Below, one piece after another: positions 53,023 to 64,000 of a stretch of DNA of 64,000 nucleotides (positions within the stretch are counted from its first letter, which is position 1; each line of letters opens with the position of its first letter). The notes beneath the pieces are model-generated. The model was given only the letters and a program-made list of their open reading frames with translations, had not been told where the DNA came from and searched no databases. The DNA is from Saccharum officinarum (Eukaryota > Streptophyta > Magnoliopsida > Poales > Poaceae). The translations under genes were made by a program, and so were the position numbers. Where the stretch lies: NCBI GenBank assembly GCA_020631735.1, contig CM036199.1:14228834-14292833 (forward strand), written 5' to 3'.

Positions 53023-54958
53023 TGTAAGGTCCGAATGGCTAGAGGGGGGGTGAATAGCCTAATAAAAACTTCTACAAGAATTACTTAACCACAAGTTAGT
53101 ATAAAAGGTGGCGGAGCAAAACGCACTAGCTCTAACTAATTAAGCAAGCCACCTACACAAGTCTAGTACAAGGCTATCCACTAAACACTACAACAACAAC
53201 AAGCTAGATACAAGATGTAAAACGAGAGAAGAACTTCGAGTGATTATACCGCCGTGTAGAGATGAGAAGTACCAATCAATCAATCACACAAGAGAAATCC
53301 TCGGGAAGAGAATGACACAAGAATTTATCCCGAGGTTCACTTGCTTCCCGGCAAGCTACTCCTCGTTGTGGCGATGCACCCACTTGTCGGTTCGCGAGCT
53401 AATCAACTATCAAGAGTTGAGCCCTCGGCGGGCGCCGCACAACCGCACACAAGACGGGGATCCTCCAAGCCACGAGCTCCACTAGAGTATCCAATTCACG
53501 AACTCCCGCGGGGAAGGATCAAGAACCCCTTACAACACTTGGTGAAGGCTCCAACAATCTCCAATTGCGAGCTCAATCACCTCCGCTGCTCCAAGCCGTC
53601 TACCGTGTCGGGAAACACGGAAGAGTAACAAGAAATACGCAGCAACTCGAAGATCAAGTGCCTCTAGAATGCAACTCTCAAGCAATGTACTTGAATCTCA
53701 CTCAATCTCACTCAAGATGTGCAACTATGCAAAGAGATGAGTGGAGGGGTTGTTCTCTAGCTCAAAGTATGTCTCTATATCTCAAAGTGTGCGAGAGATA
53801 CCCTCAAACCCCGGCCAACGTCTATTTATAACGAAGGGGTACGCAGCTAGCCGTTACAGACGACTCAGCGAAAATCGTGCTGACCGGACGCTCCGGTCAG
53901 GGTGACCGGACGCGTCCGGTCACTACACGACAAACGTGAACAGTGCGCGTCAGAACTAGCCGTTGCCCTAACCGGACGCGCTGAACCGAGTGACCGGACG
54001 CGCTCAACGAGTGACCGGACGCGACAGTGCCAGCGTCCGGTCGCGTTCCAGTAAGCTCCAGCTACGACCGGACGCGTCCGATCGTACGTGACCGGACGCG
54101 CCGCGCGTCCGATCGTCACTCCGCTTCTCTCTGTGTTTCTGGACGCGTGACCGGACGCTCCGGTCCCGTGAAGGACCGGACGCGCCGGTCGCGCGCTTCT
54201 CTCTTACGCCCAGTTGAACTGACCGGACGCGCCCGGTCAAACCGAGACCGCGTCCGGTGCAGCGTCCGGTGCAGCGTCCGGTGCAGCGTCCGATCGCCGT
54301 TTTTCAGTGAAAAACAATTCGGACTTTCACCACCTTTTCTCGCCTCCGGCGCAATAGAAAATAGGCATTTCATTTTCTCGAAAACGCCTGAATCCCGCGC
54401 TCGCACGCTCGGCGGGAGGGAGAGCGAACCCCAAACCCCTCTCTACCGCTCAAACACCACCGCCTTCGCAAATGTGCTAACACCACCAAGTGTACACCTC
54501 CATGTGCATGTGTGTTAGCATTTCACAATCATTTTTCAAGGCGTTATGTTAGCTCTTTACTAGATCCTAATGCATATGCTCAAGACGTTGATCTAGTGGC
54601 ACTTGATTTCCGAGCTAACCGTGATTGCCCCTCTTGATAGTCGGCTATGTATCCTAAACCCGATCAATCACTTCTCTACTCATCTTAGACCGGCAAAAGG
54701 AAAACCCTATGGTTATACCTTTGCCTTGCGCTCTTAGATCCTTCTCTTTCACTTGATCATCTTGTCCTTCATTTTATGTGCATCTCCACCATGATCATCA
54801 TTTCATGTCCATGCACCATCTCTTTGTGATCTTGTGGCCACCACTCCTTGCCACATACACCTTCATCACATGTGTTGCTTATGCCTAACTCAAAACACTT
54901 AACACATGACATTAGCAACTTGGTGTCATTGATTACCAAAACCAAACTTGGGCTTTCA
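53023..54958 (-). repeat. Copia B 3' LTR (1,936 bp)
   Basis: Plus-strand ends TGTAAGGTCCGAATGG and CTTGGGCTTTCA. A minus-strand TATA box (TTATAAATAG) lies at 53822-53831, and a GC-rich motif array is immediately upstream of it. Confidence 0.92.
53880..54295 (-). repeat. ACCGGACGC / GCGTCCGGT motif cluster in U3 of copia B
   Basis: Ten ACCGGACGC and five GCGTCCGG copies, plus three GCGTCCGAT variants, in about 415 bp, many as palindromes (CCGGACGCGTCCGG). The last three GTCCGGTGCAGC units are a true 12-bp tandem repeat. The cluster ends about 50 bp upstream of the TATA box in the direction of transcription. The same array is at 62244-62656. Confidence 0.92.
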
Positions 54959-54972
54959 ATCTCCCCCTTTTT
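54959..54972 (-). other. Polypurine tract of copia B
   Basis: Minus-strand AAAAAGGGGGAGAT immediately upstream of the 3' LTR start TGAAAGCCC. Confidence 0.9.
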
Positions 54973-56055
54973 GGTAATTGATGACAACCATCACAAAGAT
55001 ATGAAATGAAATCAATTTTCAATTTCGATAGTATTAGCTCCCCCTACATATGTGCTTCCATGAGTTTGGTTCAATTATGCACATATGTATGGATTCAAAT
55101 TTTGGGAGAGTTACTACTATCAAATTGATGCTAAGGTATATAGAATGGACCTTTGAAGCGTGATACCAATCGGAGTTGCCTTTATATACCATCCTTAGCA
55201 TCGAAGTAGCTAGACACCACTTGTAATACATCACTTGTAAAGATCATAAACACTAAAGTACTTTGTGAGATCAACATTAAAAGCAAAGGTGTCTAGATAC
55301 CACATGTAAAGCTACTCTTAACAAAACATCATTCAAGTTCTATATCTAGCATACACCATTCAATCATGAATATCGAAATTAAACTTTGCAATGCAACATT
55401 TCATCATGTTAATGCACATACAAATGCAACAAATAATCCATGAGCTTGCTCCCCCTACTTATGTGCTCAAATTTAATTTCTCTCTTTGTGACTTTTCTTT
55501 TTATCTTTGTGACTTTTCTCTCCCCTGTGACTTTTCTCTCCCTCTTATTATATTTTATTTCCTCTTTGCAATATCTTTATGACTTTTCTCTCCCCCTTTG
55601 TCAACAATCACCAAAAAGGTGCCTAGAATAGGTAATTTTAGTGAGAGACAAGTCAATCAATATGAGAGAGTCCAAATTATGGTTCAATCTAGATCACTTG
55701 CCTAGAATATGTAATTCAGTTTGATCCAAGGACAAGCTTCTTCACACCTCATAAAGTATAAGGGTTATCTTGACCATGTTGAAATACACATCATGAGCTC
55801 ATTTTCTAGATTCAACACTAGGTTTGCAAGCCCACAAACATGTCATATGTTACCACTAGGTCAATCAAACATAGAAGCAATAGTGGTACCATATATACAT
55901 TAAACTCATTTGATTTTCATGAATGAGCCTATTTGTCATGCAAATATGTCTATATGTTCTAAACATGTCCTTAGCAAAGTATGAATGAAATGCCAAACAA
56001 CTTTACCTTGCTATGTTGGAGGAGAGGCATGTCATATAAGAATGTAGGGGTGCAC
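54973..56055 (-). other. Copia B 3' non-coding spacer
   Basis: About 1.1 kb between the RNase H stop and the PPT. No env-like ORF with a membrane segment was found; short open frames only. CTCTCCCCTTTGTC-type pyrimidine blocks (55510-55600) are secondary purine tracts on the minus strand. Confidence 0.55.
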
Positions 56056-57027
56056 TCATTTCAAGTTGGAGAAGTCAAGTATGTTCAATTCATTCTTCAA
56101 CTTGTAAAATCTCTTTTCATCAAGTGGCTTTGTAAAAATGTCGGCTAGTTGATCTTCGGTGCCAATGCTTTCAATGCTAATATCACCCTTTTGTTGATGG
56201 TCCCTTATGAAGTGATGCCTTATGTCAATGTGCTTCGTTCTTGAATGTTGAACCGGATTTTGTGTCATCTTTATAGCACTCTCATTATCACAAAACAAAG
56301 GCACATTCTTGAATTTAATTCCAAAGTCATTCAAGGTGGCTTTCATCCAAAGCAATTGTGCACAACAACTACCGGCACTAATGTATTCGGCCTCGGCGGT
56401 AGATAGTGCAACACTATTTTGTTTCTTTGATGACCATAAAACAAGAGACCTTCCAAGCAATTGACAAGTGCCACTTGTGCTCATTCTATCAATCTTGCAT
56501 CCACCATAGTCGGAGTCCGAATATCCAATCAACTCAAAGTTAGACCCCTTGGGATACCATAGTCCAACATCATGAGTGCCCTTAAGATATCTCAATATCC
56601 TTTTGGTTGCTTTCAAGTGACTTTCTCTAGGTGAAGCTTGATATCTTGCACACTTGCACACACTAAACATCACATCCGGCCTAGAGGCGGTGACATAGAG
56701 CAAACTTCCAATCATAGACCGATATTGCTTTTGATCTACCATGTTTCCACTATCATCAATACCCAATTGATCATTTGTGCCCATTGGTGTACTCATTGGC
56801 TTAGCATCTTGCAATCCAAACTTCTTGATCATGTCCTTGATGTACTTGCCTTGACTTACAAAAGTGCCATTCTTCATTTGCTTGATTTGAAGTCCAAGGA
56901 AGTAACTAAGCTCTCCAATCATAGACATCTCAAACTCATTAGCCATCATATTTCCAAATTCTTCACAAAAGTCTTGGTTAGTTGATCCAAAGATAATGTC
57001 ATCCACATAGATTTGCAACACAAACAA
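56056..57027 (-). pseudogene. Copia B pol, C-terminal part: RT palm to RNase H
   Basis: 323 residues in the frame after the shift: [11 protein letters not shown] (RT active-site YVDD), FLGLQIKQ, GYSDSDYGG, WSSKKQNSVALSTAEAEYI and LFCDNESAI (RNase H), LADIFTKPL near the end. The upstream frame (56946-59207) overlaps it, and the join requires a one-base shift near 57075. The domain itself is complete. Confidence 0.9.
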
Positions 57028-59207
57028 GTCATTTCCAAGCTTCTTGGTGAAGAGAGTGGTGTCAACCTTTCCATCTTGAACCCTTTAGAGAGGAGAAAGT
57101 CCCTCAACCTCTCATACCATGCTCTAGGTGCTTGCTTCAAACCATACAATGCCTTCTTTAGCTTGTAAACATGGTTAGGCTTCTTATCATCTTCAAAACC
57201 GGGAGGTTGCTCAACATAAACTTCTTCATTGATGTAGCCATTGAGAAATGCACTCTTAACATCCATTTGATAGAGCTTGATGTTGTGTGCACAAGCATAT
57301 GCTAATAAGATTCTAATTGCCTCCAGTCTTGCAACCGGTGCATATGTCTCTCCAAAGTCAAGACCTTCAACTTGTGTGTAACCTTGTGCAACCAATCTTG
57401 CTTTGTTTCTTACAACTACACCATCTTGATCTTGCTTGTTTCTAAAGACCCACTTAGTACCAATCACATTGTAGTTCCTTGGCCTTTCAACTAGTTCCCA
57501 AACTTGATTTCTAATGAAGTTGTTTAGCTCTTCATGCATGGCATTTACCCAATCGGAATCTTTCAATGCATCTTCTATTTTCTTAGGTTCTTCAAGTGAC
57601 ACAAATGAGTAGTGTTCACAAAAGGATGCTAGCCTTGATCTAGTTTGAACACCACTTTGAATTCCACCAATGATTTGATCCAATGGATGATCCCTAGCAA
57701 TGCTAGTAGGTTGGAGTATTGGGAGTTGATTGCTTCCACTTGTTTGACCTTGAACTTGAGCTTCATCATGAGAACCACAAGAGCTTGCTTGATTTGTATC
57801 AATTTGCACACTTTGGTTGATCACATGAATATCATCATCATCAACTTGCATCGGCCTTATATCACCAATGTCCATGTTCTTCATTGCATTTGACAATTGA
57901 TCCCCTCTCACATCATCAAGGTTTTGAGCTTCATTTTGAGACCCTTGGGTTTCATCAAACTCAACATCATGAACTTCTTCCAAGGTGCCATTTGTGAGAT
58001 TCCAAACTCTATATGCTTTGCTTGTGGTAGAATAACCAAGTAAGAACCCTTCATCACATTTCTTTTCAAACTTGCTCAATCTAGTGCCTTTCTTGAGAAT
58101 ATAGCATTTGCAACCAAACACTCTAAAGTATGCAATGTTAGGCTTTCTTCCATTCAATAGCTCATATGGTGTCTTTCCAAGCTTCCCATGGCAATAGAGA
58201 CGGTTGCTACAATAGCAAGTCGTGTTTATGGCTTCACTCCAAAATGAATGACTAACATTGTATTCACTAAGCATTGATCTAGCCATATCAATCAAGGTTC
58301 TATTTTTCCTTTCAACTACACCATTTGATTGAGGAGTGTATGTTGGTGAGAATTGATGCCCAATACCAAGATCATCACATAAAGCTTCAATTCTTGTGTT
58401 CTTGAACTCACTACCATTGTCACTTCTAATCTTCTTGATGGTAGTCTCAAACTCATTTTGCACCCTCTTGACAAAAGATTTGAATAGATCACGTACATCA
58501 CTCTTGTCAAAGAGAAAGAACACCCAAGTGTATCTAGTGTAGTCATCCACTATCACAAAGCCATACTTGTTGCCACCAATGCTAGTGTATGTTGTTGGCC
58601 CAAACAAGTCCATGTGCAATAACTCAAATGCCTTTGATGTGCTCATTTCACTTTTACTAGGATGTGTATTTCCAACTTGTTTGCCGGCTTGACAAGCACT
58701 ACATGGTTTATCCTTTTCAAAAGTTACATCTTTCAAGCCTCTAACTAAGTCATGCCTCAAAAGTTTGTTCAATTGTTTCATTCCAACATGACCAAGCCTT
58801 CTATGCCACAACCATCCCATACTAGATTTGCTAAGCAAGCATGATGTCAATTGTGTCTCACTATCATTGAAGTCAACCAAGTATAAGCTATCATGTCTAA
58901 ATCCTTTGAATATCAAATTTGATCCATCAACACTTATGACTTCAACATCATCACTACCAAATATGCACTTGAAGCCAAGATCACAAAGTTGTGCCACCGA
59001 TAAAAGATTGAAATCTAAGCTCTCAACTAGCAACACATTAGATATGCTCATGTCATTTGAGATAGCAATTTTACCAAGCCCCTTGACCTTGCCTTTCTTG
59101 TTGTTGCCAAAAGTGATAGCATCAAAACCACCATTTTGACTAGTATCAATTGATTTGAACATACAAGAATCCCCGGTCATATGTTGAGTGCACCCACTAT
59201 CAAGCAC
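56946..59207 (-). pseudogene. Copia B pol: protease, integrase and RT fingers
   Basis: 753 codons open from [12 protein letters not shown] (protease DSG) through [11 protein letters not shown] (GAG-pre-integrase, HHCC zinc region), [18 protein letters not shown] and [10 protein letters not shown] (integrase D,D), to [11 protein letters not shown] and [10 protein letters not shown] (RT). After GFKM the frame shifts, and the last 45 or so residues are out-of-frame. Because the LTRs are nearly identical, this indel may be a base-calling error. Confidence 0.9.
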
Positions 59208-59250
59208 CCAATGTCTTCCTCCGGCTTTGTAATTGACCTACAAGACAAGA

Positions 59251-60015
59251 TCAATTCTTTTTAGGTACCCAAACTTGTTTGGGTCCTCCAAGGTTAGAGA
59301 CTAAGCTCCTTGGTACCCAAATGGCTTTCTTCTTTGAGCCCATCCATGGTGCACCAATGAACTTAGCATGAACACCATTTGTACCCTTGGTAAGTATATA
59401 GAAAGAATCAAACTTGATTGAGGATACATTAGCATTGGATTTCTTGTTCATGCATTGTTGCTCTATGTGACCAATTTGCTTGCAACTTTTGCAATAGCTA
59501 CCTTTGTTCTTCACAAAACGAGTCTTGTGAGGAGCAAAAGCGGCCTTGCCTTTCTTGGGGTTATAGCCCAATCCCTCTTTGTAGAGAGAAGCTCTTTGGC
59601 TACCCAAGCACATAAGCAAGCGGTCCTCACCACCATAAGCCTTAGCTAAGGTGTGATTGAGCTCTTTTACCTCCTTCTTGAGATTTTCATTTTCAACTAT
59701 TAGTGTGGAATCACAAGTGAAACCGTCACTACTAGATGAGGAAGATGTGGATGTGCTACATGAAAGATTAGTGGGAGCAACAACAATAGGCTTATGACAA
59801 GATTCATCAATTATATCACAAGATATGCCTATGTTGCAAGTTTTAGCTTTCTCAACATTAGTTGGCATGTTTTCACATTTTTCAACTAGAGAGGAATGAG
59901 CTTCTTCAAGCTTAGTGTGAGACTTTTGAAGCTTCTTATGGTCTTCCTTTAGACTCTCATAAGATGCCCTAAGCTCATCAAGTTCTTGCATAAGTTTTTT
60001 CTTTTCCTTAAGCAA
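59251..60015 (-). pseudogene. Copia B gag, C-terminal part with second zinc knuckle
   Basis: Same frame as the first gag part, from which it is separated by a stop at 60049-60051. Contains a coiled-coil-like Glu/Lys/Leu region (ELRASYESLKEDHKKLQ) and a second CCHC (CKSCKQIGHIEQQC). Ends at a TGA at 59251; pol follows in another frame, so expression would need recoding or this is again a lesion. Confidence 0.8.
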
Positions 60016-60048
60016 GCCCTTGCACTCCTTTCTAGATTCTTTAAAATG

Positions 60049-61329
60049 TTAAGTGCAATCTTCTAGCATAGTGATTAGTTCATCTTTGGTGAATTCCTCT
60101 TCATCACTATCACTATCACTAGCATTATCATGATCACTCTCATCATCGGATGATACCTTAGCGGCCTTAGCCATGAAGCATGATGGAGTGTCGAAGAGGG
60201 AGACCTTCTTTTGGATGGCAATGCTAGCATGTCCCTTCTTCTTGCTCTTGTAGTCATCATCATCATTACTTGAGGAATCATCACTATCCCATGTAGCAAC
60301 ATGAGAATCATTCTTCCTTTTATGAGAGCTCTCCTTCTTTTCTTGCTTCTTCTTTTGCTTCTTCCTCTCCTTCTTGATAGCATCTTCATCATCACTATCA
60401 TAAGGACACTTTGCAATAAGATGATCCTTGCTATGGCATCTAAAGCATCTCATGTTATGCTCATTCTTCTTAGATGAGTTCTTCCTCCTCCTTGCACGAT
60501 AGCCCTTCTTCTTCATGAATTTGCCAAATTGCTTGACAAAGAGAGCCATCTTCTCATCAATGTCATTACTATCACAAGAGCTTGAGTCTTCATCACTTGA
60601 TGATTCAATCTTGGACTTGCCCTTGGATGTGGTGGCTTTGAATGCCACACTCTTCTTCTTTTCATCATCTTTCTTTTCATTTTCCTTCTTCTTCTTCTTG
60701 ACCAACTCATCCTTCTCATCATCTTCTCTATATGAATCATCGGTCATCACCTCTTGAAATATTTGTTGAGGAGTTGAATCCTTCAATGTAGTCCTTACTA
60801 GCACGGTGATCAATGTATCAAATCTCTTGGGCAAGCTTCTCAAGAACTTCATAGAGAATTGATTGTCCTTGACCTCCTCACCAAGTGCCTTGAGCTCATT
60901 GACGATGACTTGCAACCTATGAAACATCTCCGGTACACTCTCATCATCTTGCATCTTGAAGCTTGAAAATTTTTCTTGCAAGATATATGCTTTAGCGGTC
61001 TTTGTACCTTCGGTGCCCTCAAATGTTTCTTCTAGCTTGGCCCAAGCATCATGAGCAATCTCTATGTTCTTTACTTGCTCAAATGTCTTGTCATCTAGTG
61101 CCTCATGAAGAGCACTAATGGCAATATCATTGCATTGGAGCTTCTTCTCTTCTACCGGTGTAGGTGCTTCCGGATTAGCAACCTCAAATTTTGTTTCGGT
61201 GACCTTCCACACTTCTCTATTGATTGACTTTAGGTGTGCGGTCATCTTAACCTTCCAATAAGCATAATTTGTGCCATCAAAGTGAGGTGCCTTCTTGGTG
61301 TTGTTGATGTGCAAGCTTAATTGAGCCAT
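60049..61329 (-). pseudogene. Copia B gag, N-terminal part
   Basis: 426 residues from an ATG 45 bases after the primer site (MAQLSLHINNTKKAPHFDGT). It carries the UBN2/retrotran_gag fold (YWKVKMTAHL, QFSMKFLRSLPKRFDTLI), a CCHC knuckle (CFRCHSKDHLIAKC), and long acidic/Lys-rich stretches. It ends at a stop at 60049-60051 that is in frame with the next gag block. Confidence 0.9.
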
Positions 61330-61374
61330 TTCTATTTCACCGTAGGTTGTTAAGCCTCAAATAAACGGTGCCTC

Positions 61375-61387
61375 GGCTCCGATACCA
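61375..61387 (-). other. Copia B primer-binding site
   Basis: TGGTATCGGAGCC on the minus strand, two bases inside the 5' LTR; one mismatch to the plant copia initiator-Met site. Confidence 0.93.
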
Positions 61388-61389
61388 CT

Positions 61390-63095
61390 TGTAAGGTCCG
61401 AATGGCTAGAGGGGGGGTGAATAGCCTAATAAAAACTTCTACAAGAATTACTTAACCACAAGTTAGTATAAAAGGTGGCGGAGCAAAACGCACTAGCTCT
61501 AACTAATAAGCAAGCCACCTACACAAGTCTAGTACAAGGCTATCCACTAAACACTACACACAACAAACAAGCTAGATACAAGATGTAAACGAGAGAAGAG
61601 CTTCGAGTGATTATACCGCCGTGTAGAGATGAGAAGTACCAACAATCAATCACACACAGAGCCTCGGGAAGATAATGACACAAGAATTATATCCCGATGT
61701 TCACTTGCTTCCGGCAAGCTTACTCCTCGTTGTGGCGATGCACCCACTTGTCGGTTCGCGAGCTAATCAACTATCAAGAGTTGAGCCCTCGGCGGGGGCG
61801 CCGCACAACCGCACACAAGACGGGGATCCTCCAAGCCACGAGCTCCACTAAGTATCCAATTCACGAACTCCCGCGGGGAAGAATCAAGAACCCCTTACAA
61901 CACTTGGTGAAGGCTCCAAACAATCTCCAATTGCGAGCTCAATCACCTCCGCTGCTCCAAGCCGTCTACCGTGTCGAGAAACACGGAAGAGTAACAAGAA
62001 ATACGCAGCAACTCGAAGATCAAGTGCCTCTAGAATGCAACTCTCAAGCAATGCACTTGAATCTCACTCAATCTCACTCAAGATGTGCAACTATGCAAAG
62101 AGATGAGTGGAGGGTTGTTCTCTAGCTCAAAGTATGTCTCTATATCTCAAAGTGTGCGAGAGATACCCTCAAACCCGGCCAACGTCTATTTATAACGAAG
62201 GGGTACGCAGCTAGCCGTTACAGACGACTCAGCGAAAATCGTGCTGACCGGACGCTCCGGTCAGGGTGACCGGACGCGTCCGGTCACTACACGACAAACG
62301 TGAACAGTGCGCGTCAGAACTAGCCGTTGCCCTAACCGGACGCGCTGAACCGAGTGACCGGACGCGCTCAACGAGTGACCGGACGCGACAGTGCCAGCGT
62401 CCGGTCGCGTTCCAGTAAGCTCCAGCTACGACCGGACGCGTCCGATCGTACGTGACCGGACGCGCCGCGCGTCCGATCGTCACTCCGCTTCTCTCTGTGT
62501 TTCTGGACGCGTGACCGGACGCTCCGGTCCCGTGAAGGACCGGACGCGCCGGTCGCGCGCTTCTCTCTTACGCCCAGTTGAACTGACCGGACGCGCCCGG
62601 TCAAACCGAGACCGCGTCCGGTGCAGCGTCCGGTGCAGCGTCCGGTGCAGCGTCCGATCGCCGTTTTTCAGTGAAAAACAATTCGGACTTTCACCACCTT
62701 TTTCTCGCCTCCGGCGCAATAGAAAATAGGCATTTCATTTTCTCGAAAACGCCTGAATCCCGCGCTCGCACGCTCGGCGGGAGGGAGAGCGAACCCCAAA
62801 CCCCTCTCTACCGCTCAAACACCACCGCCTTCGCAAATGTGCTACACCACCAAAGTGTACACCTCCATGTGCATGTGTGTTTAGCATTTCACAATCATTT
62901 TTCAAGGCGTTATGTTAGCTCTTTACTAGATCCTAATGCATATGCTCAAGACGTTGATCTAGTGGCACTTGATTTTCGAGCTAACCGTGATTGCCCTCTT
63001 GATAGTCGGCTATGTATCCTAAAACCCGGTCAATCACTTCTCTACTCATCTTAGACCGGCAAAAGGAAAACCCTATGGTTATACCTTTGCCTTGC
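61390..63095 (-). repeat. Copia B 5' LTR, last ~230 bp lost in gap 2
   Basis: Aligns with 53023 to about 54729. The remaining U3 end (to CTTGGGCTTTCA in the other copy) is missing at the gap. TATA box at 62186-62195, motif array at 62244-62656. Confidence 0.92.
62244..62656 (-). repeat. ACCGGACGC motif cluster in copia B 5' LTR
   Basis: Same order and composition as 53880-54295; this is the copy in the promoter-bearing LTR. Confidence 0.92.
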
Positions 63096-63195
63096 NNNNN
63101 NNNNNNNNNNNNNNNNNNNNNNNNNNNNNNNNNNNNNNNNNNNNNNNNNNNNNNNNNNNNNNNNNNNNNNNNNNNNNNNNNNNNNNNNNNNNNNN
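63096..63195. other. Assembly gap 2 (100 N)
   Basis: 100 N of unknown true size. Copia B LTR sequence on the left is not continued on the right, so at least about 230 bp and any flanking DNA are missing. Confidence 0.98.
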
Positions 63196-64000
63196 GCGGC
63201 GGGCCGCGGCACGTGCGGAAGCGAGGGCGGCGGCGAGGGTGGAGATGGGTGGAGTGGGTTGTAGGCCGTTCCATCGCCCCGGGGAGCAGCAGACCGGCTG
63301 CAGCAGCAGCAGTGGTGGCGTCTCCAGGAAGAGCAGTGGTAGCATCGCCAGGAAGAGCCGGGTCGACGGCGTCAGTGGCATCAGCCGGGTGGATCGGGTG
63401 GCCTGCTGCCGCTGGAGCACCATCGGCTGCGAGGGCGAGGGCGGGGGTCTACCCTCCAGGTGCGCCCCAGCCCCCAGCAGAGAGAAGATGAGCTGCAGAC
63501 CGCATCCAGTGGAGAGGGGCGCCGGTGCCAGGCTGCTCTGCAGTCCAGGGGGGGGAGGTGCGGGTGCCAGAGGGCTCGACGGCTCCAGCAGTGGGGGAAA
63601 CCTGCTGGCCCCCTGGCGCGCGGCGGCGGCAGGGAGGGCGGCCCCTGGCCGGCGACGCCAGGAAGGGCGGCCCCCTGGCCAGCGGCGCTAGGAAGGGCTG
63701 CGGCTCCAGCAGGGAACCCGCCGGCGCAGCAGGAAGGGAGATGGTGGGGCGCGACAGAGGAGGAGAGGCCGCGATCTGGTCCCAGGTGGTGGGGTGGGAG
63801 AGGGGGGAAGTGAAGAAGAAGGAGGGAGGAGGGGGTTCAGCCATGGCCGGCTGGGAAGAGGTGGCAGGCGGCGCCCCTGCTGCTGGGGTCAGCCGGCGGC
63901 TGGGGAGAGGAGGGAGGAAAGAGAAGGCTCTGGTACTATGTTGAAATAGGAGAGTTTCTTGATTAGGCTAACCCTAAAAGGGTAGCTATATAGTGTAACA
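63196..64000 (-). mobile_element. 5' end of another copia element (LTR runs off the window)
   Basis: At 63926-63938 the minus strand reads TAGTACCAGAGCC, similar to the tRNA-Met primer site, and from 63939 (TGTTGAAATAGGAGAG) an LTR seems to start and run past 64000. 63196-63925 is then the GC-rich leader or start of gag on the minus strand; an open frame from 63844 (MAEPPPPSFFF) has no recognised domain. Only one end is visible, so the assignment is tentative. Confidence 0.45.

Larger units (their letters stand above)
53023..63095 (-). mobile_element. Copia B: young SIRE-like Ty1/copia retrotransposon, right LTR cut by gap 2
   Basis: About 10.1 kb on the minus strand. LTRs (53023-54958 complete; 61390-63095 truncated by the gap) begin TGAAAGCCC and end ACCTTACA. 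The primer site TGGTATCGGAGCC (61375-61387) and PPT (54959-54972) are in the right places. Very long LTRs, a gag with two zinc knuckles and an Asp/Ser/Lys-rich region point to the SIRE/Maximus lineage. The LTRs differ by only a few substitutions but by more single-base indels, suggesting recent insertion plus uncorrected sequencing errors. The TSD cannot be tested because the right border is in the gap. Confidence 0.9.

Noticed and set aside
53880..54295. ACCGGACGC cluster as a CRISPR array or a satellite
   Set aside because: Irregular spacing, both orientations, present in both LTRs of one element; it is part of U3.
54973..56055. Possible env-like gene in copia B, as proposed for some SIRE elements
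   Set aside because: Only short open frames (60-66 residues), none with a signal peptide plus membrane segment.

Overview
This is nuclear DNA from a grass (Poaceae), most like an Andropogoneae genome of the sugarcane, Miscanthus or sorghum type. The evidence is GC-rich plant genes with GT-AG introns, Stowaway- and Tourist-like MITEs, Ty1/copia and Ty3-type LTR retrotransposons with grass-type leaders, CACTA elements, and a DUF6598-type gene, a domain I know mainly from grasses. There are two 100-N assembly gaps (16096-16195 and 63096-63195). No rRNA, tRNA or CRISPR feature was seen.

Layout. 0.6-14.1 kb (minus strand) holds two neighbouring GRAS-family transcription factor genes of the LISCL/SCL9-like type. 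GRAS-A (coding bases 620-1381 and 8135-9258) is cut in two by a 6.75-kb Ty1/copia element (copia A, 1382-8134) with a perfect 5-bp target duplication. Removing the element and one TSD copy rejoins the reading frame exactly. GRAS-B (12193-14118) has an intact GRAS domain but a frameshifted, internally duplicated N terminus. 15.35-15.89 kb holds a two-exon plastid-targeted cupin gene.

16-25 kb is transposon debris: a truncated non-autonomous element beside gap 1, nested MITEs, a degraded short-LTR copia (18.5-20.4 kb), a DUF6598 pseudogene split by a LINE fragment with a 16-bp TSD, and a lone 1.8-kb LTR. 25.3-33.1 kb is a Ty3-type element without recognisable gag-pol, carrying a complete 3.96-kb CACTA element inside it. 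Both levels have intact target duplications (CTATG and TTC). 33-42.5 kb contains MITEs, a 1.06-kb hairpin element, a second long-TIR element, and a trihelix (SIP1/ASIL-type) transcription factor gene at 37781-39004.

42.5-46.95 kb is a complete five-exon LSM1 gene, whose product works in cytoplasmic mRNA decapping, with a transposon in intron 4. A small hypothetical gene lies at 49.3-49.6 kb. From 51 kb the window is transposons: one end of a second CACTA element, interrupted by a very young 10-kb SIRE-like copia element (copia B, 53023 to gap 2), and then the 5' end of another copia at the right edge.

The host genes (two GRAS, cupin, trihelix, LSM1, small hypothetical) do not form a pathway; they are independent genes in a transposon-rich landscape. 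I found no clearly new molecular system. The most informative observations are the frame-perfect disruption of GRAS-A, copia A decay by nonsense transitions without indels, GC-rich motif arrays upstream of the TATA box in two long LTRs, the 1-kb hairpin element, and a 44-bp minisatellite that is open in several frames.
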